Below are positions 45,334 through 53,213 of a stretch of 64,000 nt of DNA, piece after piece (positions within the stretch are counted from its first letter, which is position 1; each line of letters starts with the position of its first letter). A program made the position numbers and the translations under genes. The notes under the pieces are model-generated. The model did not search any database. It was given only the letters and a program-made list of their open reading frames with translations, and was not told the origin of the DNA. This DNA comes from Gordonia hirsuta DSM 44140 = NBRC 16056 (GTDB taxonomy: Bacteria > Actinomycetota > Actinomycetes > Mycobacteriales > Mycobacteriaceae): assembly GCF_000333015.1 (NCBI RefSeq), contig NZ_BANT01000012.1:62001-126000 (forward strand), given 5' to 3'.

Positions 45334-45570
45334 ATGAATGCTCTGGAAGCGACTGTTTTCACCGACCGTCCGGCCGACGATCGGATCACCACCGCCGCGA
45401 TCACCACGGTCGCGAGCACTATGGCCGCGAGGGCTATCGCCGGCGCGGTGCCGCCACCGGACCCCCTACGCTCCGGACCGTGGCGCGCCGGTGCGCGCGC
45501 AAGCCCGACCGGTCTGTCGTCGTGCGTTCTCGCCTCGATCCCGCAGCACTTTGATTCCGCAGCACTTTGA
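45334..45570 (+). CDS. Possible small orphan protein or gene remnant
   Basis: ATG 45334 follows GGGGGATAGAG, a plausible ribosome site, and opens 78 codons. The first 45 residues (NALEATVFTDRPADDRI, then a Thr/Ala helix) read like actinobacterial protein, but the frame then becomes Pro/Arg-rich and ends inside the 16-bp repeat. It could be the 5' remnant of a longer gene. No family was recognised. Confidence 0.25.
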   Translation: MNALEATVFTDRPADDRITTAAITTVASTMAARAIAGAVPPPDPLRSGPWRAGARASPTGLSSCVLASIPQHFDSAAL

Positions 45571-45598
45571 TCCCGCAGCACCTTGATCCCGCCGCACG
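45539..45598. repeat. 16-bp intergenic tandem repeat (about 3.5 copies)
   Basis: tcccgcagcactttga at 45539-45554, then ttccgcagcactttga, tcccgcagcaccttga and a partial fourth copy. The 16-bp period is not a multiple of three and would shift any reading frame, so this is a minisatellite-like intergenic element. Confidence 0.85.
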
Positions 45599-45809
45599 GC
45601 GGGCAGCCCGAGTGTCGGAGTGGTTCCGGCGCAATGCGTTTTTTGAGAATTTCATATCGGCCGCGGCGGCTACGGCACCGGCGCTCTTACGGTCTGCAGC
45701 ACCCCGGGGCACGGGTGCGAATCGCCCGCGACCCGGGTGAGAATCGACCGCATGGATGTGGCGTCCGGCGCGGCTATCGCACCCCAGGTCCGGAGTGGCT
45801 CTGACGGCA

Positions 45810-47105
45810 TCAGTGCCTTCTCGGGAGGACTGTGCTGATCGTATCGAGCAGGTCGCCGTAGCGGCCGGCCTCGGGGTGAGCGCTGGGTTTTCCGGTGGAG
45901 ACCACGGCAGCGGCCAGGTCGCGTTGCGGATCGGCCCACATCGCGATCTGGGTCAGGCCGGTGTGCCCGAAGGCGGCGGGGGCATCCCGGCCGAAGGGGC
46001 CGAAGCGCTGCGAGCCGAGCATGAAACCGGTGCCCCAGCGCAGCGGTACTCCGCCGGTCGCGACGTCCGGGCGCAGCCGGCGCCGTTGCCGGGTGGCCGC
46101 CCGCACCGTGGCGGGCCATAGCACCCGGGTGCCGTCGAGTTCACCGCCCAGGCGCAGCAGTTCGGCGAACCGGGAGAGCTCCTCGGCGGTGGAGACGGCA
46201 TTGGACGACGGCACCACGCCGGTGAGGAAGGCCGCGGAGTTGGCGCGCTGGACGGTTTTGGCTAGTGTGCCGCCGACGACCCGGGTGAAGAGGGCGTCGC
46301 CGATTCCCGACGTCGGCGGTCCGGTGGCGTAGCTCGGCGCCACCCGGGCCACGTCGCGGGGGGAGACCCCGAAGTTGGTCCATTCGAAGCCGAGAGGGGC
46401 GAGGATCTCGGCGGCCAGGATGTCCCGGATACTGCGGCCGGTCGCCGCCGCCACGACCTCCCGGATGAGCGGCCCCCAGGTCAGGGCGTGGTAGACGTGC
46501 AGGGTTCCGGGCGGGTAGACCGGGCGCAGATTCGACAACATATCGCGGGCGTAGGCGCTGTCCTCGCTGCGACTCAGATCCGGGCGCGGCCCGGTGGGGA
46601 TCGGTACCCCGGCCCGATGGGTCATCACGTGGTCGAGGGTCGTTCGGGCCTTGCCATGTGCACCGTAACCGGGCAGTAGATCGTCGATCCGATCTGAGAG
46701 CCGCAGTTCTCCGCGCTCGATCAGCAAGTGCACCACCGTGGAGGCCATCGCCTTGGCAGTGGAGAAGACGCACACCGGAGTGTCGGTGCGCAGCGGCTCG
46801 GTGGCGACCGTCTCGCCCACAGCGCGGCGTGCGACGTCGTCGGGGCCGTTACCGCGTGCGTGACCGATCGCCCGGTTCACGATCACCTCGCCGCGGCGGC
46901 GGATACAGACGCTGATGCCCGGCTGGGTTCCGGCCTGATACCAGTGCTGAGCGGCCGACCAGATCTGTTGCGCCGCTTGAGCATCGGCGGCATCGCCGGC
47001 CTCCTCACCGATGTCGGTGAGGCCATCGAGCAGGTCCGGAGTCAGACTGTCGGGAGCATGAATCCGCCCGATGGGCGCGGGGTCTGTCGCAGTCACGCAG
47101 TTCAC
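45810..47105 (-). CDS. Beta-lactamase-related serine hydrolase (LipE/EstB-like)
   Basis: A 431-residue class C beta-lactamase-fold esterase/peptidase. S115-T-A-K118 is the SxxK motif, Tyr of YHALTWG (about 205) is the YxN-type site, and GHTG replaces the KTG box. No signal peptide, so cytoplasmic. Similar to mycobacterial LipE-type lipases/esterases. The GTG start at 47105 (or 47096) lies 20 bp from a KstR-like motif shared with the divergent acyl-CoA dehydrogenase gene, suggesting a role in sterol or lipid degradation. Confidence 0.83.
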   Translation of the reverse strand: MNCVTATDPAPIGRIHAPDSLTPDLLDGLTDIGEEAGDAADAQAAQQIWSAAQHWYQAGTQPGISVCIRRRGEVIVNRAIGHARGNGPDDVARRAVGETVATEPLRTDTPVCVFSTAKAMASTVVHLLIERGELRLSDRIDDLLPGYGAHGKARTTLDHVMTHRAGVPIPTGPRPDLSRSEDSAYARDMLSNLRPVYPPGTLHVYHALTWGPLIREVVAAATGRSIRDILAAEILAPLGFEWTNFGVSPRDVARVAPSYATGPPTSGIGDALFTRVVGGTLAKTVQRANSAAFLTGVVPSSNAVSTAEELSRFAELLRLGGELDGTRVLWPATVRAATRQRRRLRPDVATGGVPLRWGTGFMLGSQRFGPFGRDAPAAFGHTGLTQIAMWADPQRDLAAAVVSTGKPSAHPEAGRYGDLLDTISTVLPRRH

Positions 47106-47124
47106 GCTACTGTCTGAAAAGAAA

Positions 47125-47138
47125 TGGAACGTGTTCTA
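47125..47138. promoter_or_regulatory. KstR-type operator motif
   Basis: tggaacgtgttcta is a perfect match to the published KstR consensus TNNAACNNGTTNNA in the 49-bp region between the divergent serine hydrolase and acyl-CoA dehydrogenase genes. KstR is the TetR-family repressor of cholesterol catabolism genes in mycobacteria and rhodococci. The motif is short, but the position is apt. Confidence 0.55.
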
Positions 47139-47154
47139 GCGCCGGGAGGCCGAG

Positions 47155-48378
47155 TTGTTCGAATGGTCCGAAGAAGACCTGATGGTGCGCGATGCGGTGC
47201 GCGGATTCATCGAGAAGGAGGTGCGCCCCAACATCGACCAGCTCGAGTCCGGTGAACTCCCGCCGTACGACATCACCCGCAAGATGCTGGCCGCCTTCGG
47301 GATGGACACCATGGCGCGCGAGTCACTGGAGAAGGAACTCGCCGCCGAAGAGGCGGGCGAGAAGAAGGATCGCGGCGGATCCACTTCGCTGGCGAACTCG
47401 ATGTTCCTGATCCTGAACATGGAGATGGCCGGGGTGAGTCTGGGCCTGATCGCCTCCCTCGGCGTATCGATGGGTCTGACGGTCTCGACCATTCGCAGCC
47501 GTGGCACCCTGGCGCAGAAGCGCCGCTGGCTGCCCGGGCTAGTCACCATGGAGAGCGTCGGTGCGTGGGCGATCACCGAACCCGACAGCGGCTCCGATGC
47601 ACTCGGCGGCATGAAGACCACCGTCCGGCGTGACGGTGAGGACTACATCCTCAACGGCAACAAGACCTTCATCACCAACGGCCCGTACGCCGACACGATC
47701 GTCGTCTTCGCCAAGCTGGACGAGGGTGACGGCACCCCGATGCGCGAACGCAAGGTGCTGACCTTCGTCCTGGACAAGGGGATGGAAGGCCTGACACAGG
47801 GTCCTCCGTTCAAGAAGATGGGCATGATGAGCTCGCCGACCGGGGAGCTGTTCTTCGACAACGTGCGAGTGAGCAAGGACAGGCTGCTCGGTGAGACCGA
47901 GGACACCGGATCGGATTCGCGCGGCGGCGAAGGTGCCAAGGCCGGCTTCACCGCCGAGCGCATCGGCATCGCGGCTTTGAGCCTGGGCATCATCAACGAA
48001 TGTCAGCGGCTGAGCATCGACTATGCGAAGACACGGAAGCTGTGGGGCACCGAGATCGCCCAGTTCCAGCTGATCCAGCTCAAGCTCGCCGAGATGGAGA
48101 TCGCGCGAATCAATGTGCAGAACATGCTGTTCAACGCGATCGAAGCATCGAATGCCGGCAAGCCCCCGAGTCTGGCGGAGGCCTCGGCGATGAAGCTGTA
48201 CTCCTCGCGTGCGGCGACCGAGGTGGCGATGGAGGCGGTGCAGCTGTTCGGCGGCAACGGCTACATGGCCGAATACCGGGTCGAGCAGCTGGCCCGTGAC
48301 GCCAAGTCCCTGATGATCTACGCCGGTTCCAACGAGATCCAGGTGACGCACGTGGCCAAGGGCCTGCTGCGCGACTGA
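47155..48378 (+). CDS. Acyl-CoA dehydrogenase (FadE)
   Basis: A 407-residue flavoenzyme of acyl-CoA dehydrogenase type, oxidising an acyl-CoA alpha-beta bond. WAITEPDSGSD and GNKTFITNG are the FAD/substrate motifs; AVQLFGGNGYMAEY and a late YAGSNEIQ follow. In short/medium-chain enzymes the catalytic Glu is the residue after Y in YEGT; here it is Ala390. A Glu at 268 in TAERIGIA occupies the position used by isovaleryl-CoA dehydrogenase-type members. TTG 47155 has GGGAGG 8 nt upstream. Likely acts on sterol side-chain or branched substrates given the KstR motif; exact substrate unknown. Confidence 0.88.
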   Translation: MFEWSEEDLMVRDAVRGFIEKEVRPNIDQLESGELPPYDITRKMLAAFGMDTMARESLEKELAAEEAGEKKDRGGSTSLANSMFLILNMEMAGVSLGLIASLGVSMGLTVSTIRSRGTLAQKRRWLPGLVTMESVGAWAITEPDSGSDALGGMKTTVRRDGEDYILNGNKTFITNGPYADTIVVFAKLDEGDGTPMRERKVLTFVLDKGMEGLTQGPPFKKMGMMSSPTGELFFDNVRVSKDRLLGETEDTGSDSRGGEGAKAGFTAERIGIAALSLGIINECQRLSIDYAKTRKLWGTEIAQFQLIQLKLAEMEIARINVQNMLFNAIEASNAGKPPSLAEASAMKLYSSRAATEVAMEAVQLFGGNGYMAEYRVEQLARDAKSLMIYAGSNEIQVTHVAKGLLRD

Positions 48379-48382
48379 CCGG

Positions 48383-49897
48383 TCAGCGGGTCACGGCCGA
48401 CGCGGAGGATCCGTACCTCTCCCGCAGATCGCGCTTGAGGAGCTTGCCGGTGGCGTTGCGTGGCAGCACGTCCACGAACTCCACCCGGCGCGGGCTCTTG
48501 AAGTGCGCGATCCTTTCGCGGCAGTAGGTGATCAGGTCCTCCGCGGTGGTCGAGGCACCCTCGCGCAGGGCGATCACGGCCGTGACCCCCTCGCCCCAGG
48601 TCTCATCGGGCAGACCGATGACGGCGGCATCGTCGACATCGGGGTGCGTGTACAGCACCTGTTCCACCTCGATCGGGTAGACGTTCTCGCCGCCGGTGAC
48701 GATCATGTCCTTCTTGCGGTCCACCAGCGTGATGAATCCGTCCTCGTCCATGCGGGCCAGGTCACCGGTGTGGAACCAACCGCCGCGCTTCTCCTGTGCG
48801 GTGACCGCTGGCAGACCCCAGTAGCCGACGAAGACGTTGGGTCCGGAGATCAGCAGTTCGCCGACCTCACCGGCCAGGACCTCCCGATCGTCGCCGTCGA
48901 CGATCCGAACGTCGCTCAGCGGTACCGCGCGGCCGACCGATCCGGCGTGGCTGCGAACGTACTGGGCTTCCAGGATCGCTGCGGCCGGAGACAGCTCGGT
49001 CATGCCGAAGCCCTCCATGAACGTCAGGCCTTTGTCCTGATAGAAGTCGATGACCGGCAGCGGGCACGGTGCACCGCCGCAGAGCAGGCAGCGCAGCGCC
49101 GACAGGTCGGCATCGTCGAAGTCGGGCACTTTCGACATCGCGTCCCACATCGCCGGAACCATGAAATGCACCGTGATGCGGTGTTTGGCCAGCAACTGCA
49201 GCGTTCCAGCCGGATCGAACGCCGGAGCCACCACCACCGCACCGCCGGTGAAAAGCATCGGCAGGACGTACAGGGCCAGGCCGCCGATGTGGAACAGCGG
49301 TGCCACCGCCAGCGTGCTGTCCTTCGGCGTCAGCCCCTCTCCGGCGGTGAGGATGTTGACGGCATTGGCTTCCAGATTGCCGTGAGTGAGCATGGCGCCC
49401 TTGGGTTTTCCGGTGGTTCCCGAGGTGTACATGATCAGTGCGACGTCGTCGTCGCGAACCGGTTCCTCGTCGCCGAAGGCGGCTTCTGGTTCGTCGAGAG
49501 CATCCAGGTGCACCAGGTCGACATGGTGCGGAGCGGCGTCGGCGGCTCCGGCAGCCAACTCGGCGAACATGTCGTCGTGCAGCAGCAGGGTCGGCGTGGA
49601 GTCGGAGATCAGGTAGGCGATCTCATCCGGTGAGAGCCGGAAGTTGACCGGAACGGTGATGGCTCCTAGCCGGGCGGCGGCGAACAGCGTCTCCAGCTGA
49701 GCGGTGGAGTTGAGCCCGATGACCATCACCCGGTCGCCGCGACGGACTCCGCGGGTGCGGAGAGCCGCCGCCCGCCGGGCACACGTCGCTGCCATCTGCG
49801 CGTAGGTGCTCGAGGCTCCGGTGGTCGCATCGACCAGCGCGAGGGCATCGGGTGTGCGGACGGCACGACGGGTGATCCAACTGCTGAGGCCTGTCAC
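48383..49897 (-). CDS. Fatty-acid/acyl-CoA synthetase (FadD-type)
   Basis: Activates a carboxylic acid to its CoA thioester via an acyl-AMP. The 504-residue ANL-family enzyme has the P-loop YTSGTTGKPKGAMLTHGN, GFGMTE, HTGDLARMDEDGF, the hinge DRKKDMIVTGGENVYP and the catalytic Lys in NATGKLLKRDL. GTG 49897 has AGGAG 7 nt upstream. It converges with the fadE gene with a 4-bp gap. Substrate unknown; probably a medium or branched acid. Confidence 0.9.
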   Translation of the reverse strand: MTGLSSWITRRAVRTPDALALVDATTGASSTYAQMAATCARRAAALRTRGVRRGDRVMVIGLNSTAQLETLFAAARLGAITVPVNFRLSPDEIAYLISDSTPTLLLHDDMFAELAAGAADAAPHHVDLVHLDALDEPEAAFGDEEPVRDDDVALIMYTSGTTGKPKGAMLTHGNLEANAVNILTAGEGLTPKDSTLAVAPLFHIGGLALYVLPMLFTGGAVVVAPAFDPAGTLQLLAKHRITVHFMVPAMWDAMSKVPDFDDADLSALRCLLCGGAPCPLPVIDFYQDKGLTFMEGFGMTELSPAAAILEAQYVRSHAGSVGRAVPLSDVRIVDGDDREVLAGEVGELLISGPNVFVGYWGLPAVTAQEKRGGWFHTGDLARMDEDGFITLVDRKKDMIVTGGENVYPIEVEQVLYTHPDVDDAAVIGLPDETWGEGVTAVIALREGASTTAEDLITYCRERIAHFKSPRRVEFVDVLPRNATGKLLKRDLRERYGSSASAVTR

Positions 49898-49988
49898 GGC
49901 GGGCTCCTGAACGATCGATAGTGGGCGAATGTCTCCAACTTAGGTCCGGCTGTGCCAACGCGCGCGAGGTTCCCCGAAGTAGGCGCGG

Positions 49989-51512
49989 TCAGGTGTTCAG
50001 CGGTACCGGATGCTCGACGCCGCGACGTTCCCCCGCCAGCGCCACGGCGGCGGTGAATTCGGCGTCGATCGCTTCGGCATCACGGCGGCTGGTCAGCAGA
50101 CTGACCGCGATCGCGACGGCGAAGCTGGCGGTGAAGCCGGGGATGATCTCGTAGAGGGTCTCGTGCAGGGAACTCTGCCCCCAGATGTAGGCGACGGCTG
50201 CTCCGGTGAGGATCCCGGCCAGCGCCCCCGCCGTGGTCAGGCGGCGCCACCACAGCGCCAGAATGATCGCCGGTCCGAACGCCGAGCCGAAACCGGCCCA
50301 GGCGAAGGCGACGAGCGCCAGAATGCTGTTGGACGGCGACAGTGCCAGCAGGACGGCGATCACCGCGATCGCCAGGACACCGCCCCGGCCGAAGCGCACG
50401 TAGGCCGCCGGGGACAGCTCTTGCCAGCCGGTGCGGGCCGCAATCAGCTTGTAGAGATCCTCGACCACCGCCGACGAGCACACGATCAGCTGCGAGGAGA
50501 TGGTCGACATGATCGCCGCGAGGACCGCAGCCAGCACCAGGCCGGCGACGAACGGGTGGAACAGGACCTTCGACAGCGCCAGGAAGACAGTCTCAGGGTC
50601 GCTGAGCTCGGCTGCTGTGCCGTAGTACGCCAGTCCGACCAGGGCGGTACCGACCGCGCCGACGCCGCACAGGAACATCCAGCCGATACCGATCCGCCGG
50701 GCGGTCGGCGCATCACTGGGTGCTCGCAGGGCCATGAACCGGACGATGATGTGCGGCTGGCCGAAGTAGCCCAGGCCCCAGGCGGCGGCCGAGACGATCG
50801 CCAGGGTGCTGCCGCCGGCAAAGAAGCTCAGCCGCTGCGGGTCCACCGCGCGTACCCCGTCGAGGGTGGCCTCCAGCCCGCCGATCTCGACGATGCCGAT
50901 GATTGGCACGGCGATCAGCGCCGCGACGACTAGCAGACCCTGCGCCACATCGGTCAGCGAGGCGCCCAGGAAGCCGCCGAACAGGGTGTACAGCATCGTG
51001 ATCGACGCGACGAGCAGCATGCCGGCGGTGTAGTCGACACCGAAGGACTCGTCGAAGAACTTGCCGGAGGCGACCATCCCACTGGAGACGTAGAAGGTGA
51101 AGAACAGCAGGATGATCACACCGCAGACGATGCGCAGCACGTGCGAGTCATCGTGTAGCCGCCGTTCCAGGAAACTGGGGATGGTGATCGCATCGCCGGC
51201 CACCTCGGTGTAGGCGCGCAGCCGCGGAGCGCAGACCTTCCAGTTCAGCCACGCGCCGACGATCAGCCCGATGAAGATCCAGGATTCGACCAGACCGGTG
51301 GCGTAGACGGCGCCCGGCAGACCCATCAGCAGCCAGCCCGACATGTCCGAGGCGCCCGCCGACAGCGCAGCCACCCACGGTTTGAGGCCGCGGTCGGCGA
51401 GCATGTAGCCGTCGAGGTCGTCGCGGGTGCGGCGGAACGCGTAGTAACCGATCCCCAGCATGCACGCGAAGTACAGGACCACTGCGGCCAGTTGCCAGCT
51501 CTTGTCGGTCAT
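49989..51512 (-). CDS. putP: Sodium:proline symporter
   Basis: A 507-residue solute:sodium symporter with about 13 predicted transmembrane helices. DLDGYMLADRGLKPWVAALSAGASDMSGWLLMG-type N-terminus (GASDMSGW) and the VSSGMVASGKFF segment are the PutP signatures; Na+-coordinating regions are in place. Imports proline (possibly other amino acids). It is followed by the acyl-CoA synthetase on the same strand but 91 bp away, and no putA is adjacent. A hairpin precedes it. Confidence 0.92.
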   Translation of the reverse strand: MTDKSWQLAAVVLYFACMLGIGYYAFRRTRDDLDGYMLADRGLKPWVAALSAGASDMSGWLLMGLPGAVYATGLVESWIFIGLIVGAWLNWKVCAPRLRAYTEVAGDAITIPSFLERRLHDDSHVLRIVCGVIILLFFTFYVSSGMVASGKFFDESFGVDYTAGMLLVASITMLYTLFGGFLGASLTDVAQGLLVVAALIAVPIIGIVEIGGLEATLDGVRAVDPQRLSFFAGGSTLAIVSAAAWGLGYFGQPHIIVRFMALRAPSDAPTARRIGIGWMFLCGVGAVGTALVGLAYYGTAAELSDPETVFLALSKVLFHPFVAGLVLAAVLAAIMSTISSQLIVCSSAVVEDLYKLIAARTGWQELSPAAYVRFGRGGVLAIAVIAVLLALSPSNSILALVAFAWAGFGSAFGPAIILALWWRRLTTAGALAGILTGAAVAYIWGQSSLHETLYEIIPGFTASFAVAIAVSLLTSRRDAEAIDAEFTAAVALAGERRGVEHPVPLNT

Positions 51513-51523
51513 CCCCTGAACCT

Positions 51524-51557
51524 AACGAACCGGGCACCCGCAGGTACCCGGTTCGTT
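51524..51557. terminator. Hairpin terminator after the BVMO gene
   Basis: aacgaaccggg (51524-51534) pairs with cccggttcgtt (51547-51557), an 11-bp perfect stem with a short inner stem acc/ggt. It lies between the monooxygenase stop and the putP start, both leftward. Confidence 0.7.
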
Positions 51558-51570
51558 CTGCCCGCGTCGA

Positions 51571-53082
51571 TCAGACGGCCGCGGGTTCTCCATCGAGAAC
51601 CTCGGCGGGAACAGCCTTCTGGTACACCAGGAATTCGTCGTCCACCGGAGCTTTCAGAATGGCCTTGCGGTCGTGGTAGACGCTCATCGACATCTTCCAC
51701 GGCTCTTCGGTGCCTTGGCGCGGCAGACGGTCCAGGGCGCGCTGAACGTAGCCGGCGCCGAAGTCGAGGAGCGGGCGGGTCTGCATCCCCGGGTCCGGCG
51801 TCGCCACGACGCTGGTGTAACCCTTGGCATCCATGTGGCTGAGCAGCCGGGTGAAGTAACTGCAGAGCATGTCGACCTTCAGCGTCCACGACGAGTTCGT
51901 GTATCCGATAGCCATGGCGAAGTTGGGCAGTCCCGAGAGCATCATGCCGCGGTAGGAGATGGACTGGGTCAGATCGACGGGCTCGCCGTCGAGGGCCACG
52001 TCCATGCCGCCGAGCAGCTGCAGGTTCAGCCCGGTGGCCGTGACGATGATGTCGGCCTCCAGTTCCGTGCCGCTCTCGAGCAGGATGCCGGTCTTGGTGA
52101 AGGTCTTGATGCGATCGGTGACGATCGTGGCCTCACCGCGCTTGAGGGCTTTGAACATATCGCCGTCGGGCACCACGCACAGTCGCTGATCCCACGGGTT
52201 GTAGGGCGGATTGAAGTTCGGGTCGAGCGGGTAGTTGCGGCCGAGCATCGCTTTGTTGGTGCCGCGGATGACCGCCCGCATCGGAGTGGGGAAGCGCTGG
52301 CTGAGCTCGTAGACGACACGCTGCTGCAGCACGTTCTTCTCCCGACTCAGCCGGTAGCCGAGCTTGGGGCCCAGCACCTTCTTCAGCACATTGGCGATCA
52401 CGTCCTCGCGCGGCAGCGGAATCACGTAGGTGGGCGTGCGCTGGAGCATGGTGACGTGCTCGGCCTCGCCGGTCATCGACGGCACCAGGGTCACGGCGGT
52501 GGCGCCCGAGCCGATCACCACGACCTTCTTGCCGGCGTAGTCCAGGTCCTCGGGCCAGTGCTGCGGGTGCACGATCAGTCCCTGGAAATCGTCCCGGCCC
52601 GGGAATTCGGGGGAGAAGCCCTCGTCGTAGTTGTAGTAACCGGTGCCGGCGAAGATCCACCGGGCCTTGACGGTCTCGGTCTCCGGGTCGGCGTCGGCCG
52701 AATCGGTGTGGGTGAGCGTGGCGACCCACACCTGTTCGGCGCTGTTCCAGTCCACCGCGGTGACCCGGCGGTTGAAGCGGATCTTGTCGCGCAGATCGTC
52801 GTCGTCGACGGCCTCGTTCAGGTAGTCGAGGATGCGGGGCGCGTCGGCGATCGCCTGGTTGTCCGTCCAGGGTTTGAAGGCGAACCCGAAGGTGTGTAGA
52901 TCCGAATCCGAGCGCAGACCCGGGTACTTGAACAGGTCCCAGGTGCCGCCGACCGTGTGCCGGGACTCGATGATCTCGAAGCTCTTGGCCGGGTGCTCGG
53001 TCGTCAGGTAGTGGGCCGCGCCGATGCCGGAGATTCCGGCGCCGATGATCAGAACGTCCAGGACGTCGGTCGTGGTGGTCAT
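51571..53082 (-). CDS. EthA-like flavin Baeyer-Villiger monooxygenase
   Basis: A 503-residue FAD/NADPH monooxygenase. GAGISG (14-19) binds FAD; the BVMO fingerprint FQGLIVHPQHWP spans 166-177; GSGATA (191-196) binds NADPH. GGTWDLFKYPG and the late SISYRGMMLSGLPN closely recall EthA of M. tuberculosis, which oxidises ketones and activates ethionamide. ATG 53082 begins the family sequence. It is divergent from a PucR-type regulator instead of the usual TetR-type ethR. Likely substrates: ketones or steroid-like ketones. Confidence 0.9.
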   Translation of the reverse strand: MTTTTDVLDVLIIGAGISGIGAAHYLTTEHPAKSFEIIESRHTVGGTWDLFKYPGLRSDSDLHTFGFAFKPWTDNQAIADAPRILDYLNEAVDDDDLRDKIRFNRRVTAVDWNSAEQVWVATLTHTDSADADPETETVKARWIFAGTGYYNYDEGFSPEFPGRDDFQGLIVHPQHWPEDLDYAGKKVVVIGSGATAVTLVPSMTGEAEHVTMLQRTPTYVIPLPREDVIANVLKKVLGPKLGYRLSREKNVLQQRVVYELSQRFPTPMRAVIRGTNKAMLGRNYPLDPNFNPPYNPWDQRLCVVPDGDMFKALKRGEATIVTDRIKTFTKTGILLESGTELEADIIVTATGLNLQLLGGMDVALDGEPVDLTQSISYRGMMLSGLPNFAMAIGYTNSSWTLKVDMLCSYFTRLLSHMDAKGYTSVVATPDPGMQTRPLLDFGAGYVQRALDRLPRQGTEEPWKMSMSVYHDRKAILKAPVDDEFLVYQKAVPAEVLDGEPAAV

Positions 53083-53182
53083 GGTGGCCTTCCATTCGGT
53101 GGGCTGGCGATCATCCGGGAGGATCCGAGACCGCTGTTGATACCAATGATCGTTGTCATCGTCGGCGAGTGCAAGTCCGTTC

Positions 53183-53211
53183 TGCACCCTATGTAGCCGG
53201 TACATGGTGCA
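53183..53211. promoter_or_regulatory. Palindromic operator candidate between BVMO and PucR genes
   Basis: tgcacc-ct-atgta-gccgg-tacatggtgca: the arms tgcacc...atgta and tacatggtgca are complementary, with a 2-nt bulge on one side. It lies immediately upstream of the regulator start and 101 bp from the monooxygenase start, as expected for an autoregulated divergent pair. Confidence 0.55.
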
Positions 53212-53213
53212 GA

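Larger units (their letters stand above)
45136..45809. other. 674-bp region without a well supported gene
   Basis: It contains TAGGGT and TACAGT -10-like hexamers near 45200-45220, one possible 78-codon frame (listed separately), a 16-bp tandem repeat, and a short T-rich stretch near 45640. No RNA family, palindromic operator or transposon end was recognised. Local base composition becomes less regular than in neighbouring genes, consistent with decayed or non-coding DNA. Confidence 0.5.

Noticed and set aside
45192-45581. Minus-strand frame with a hydrophobic stretch in the 45.1-45.8 kb interval
   Set aside because: No ribosome site or conserved sequence, runs through the 16-bp repeat, and the hydrophobic run can arise by chance from GC-rich Ala/Val codons.
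48376-48385. tgaccggtca palindrome between fadE and the acyl-CoA synthetase gene
   Set aside because: Only 10 bp, overlapping a stop codon; too short to call a terminator or operator.
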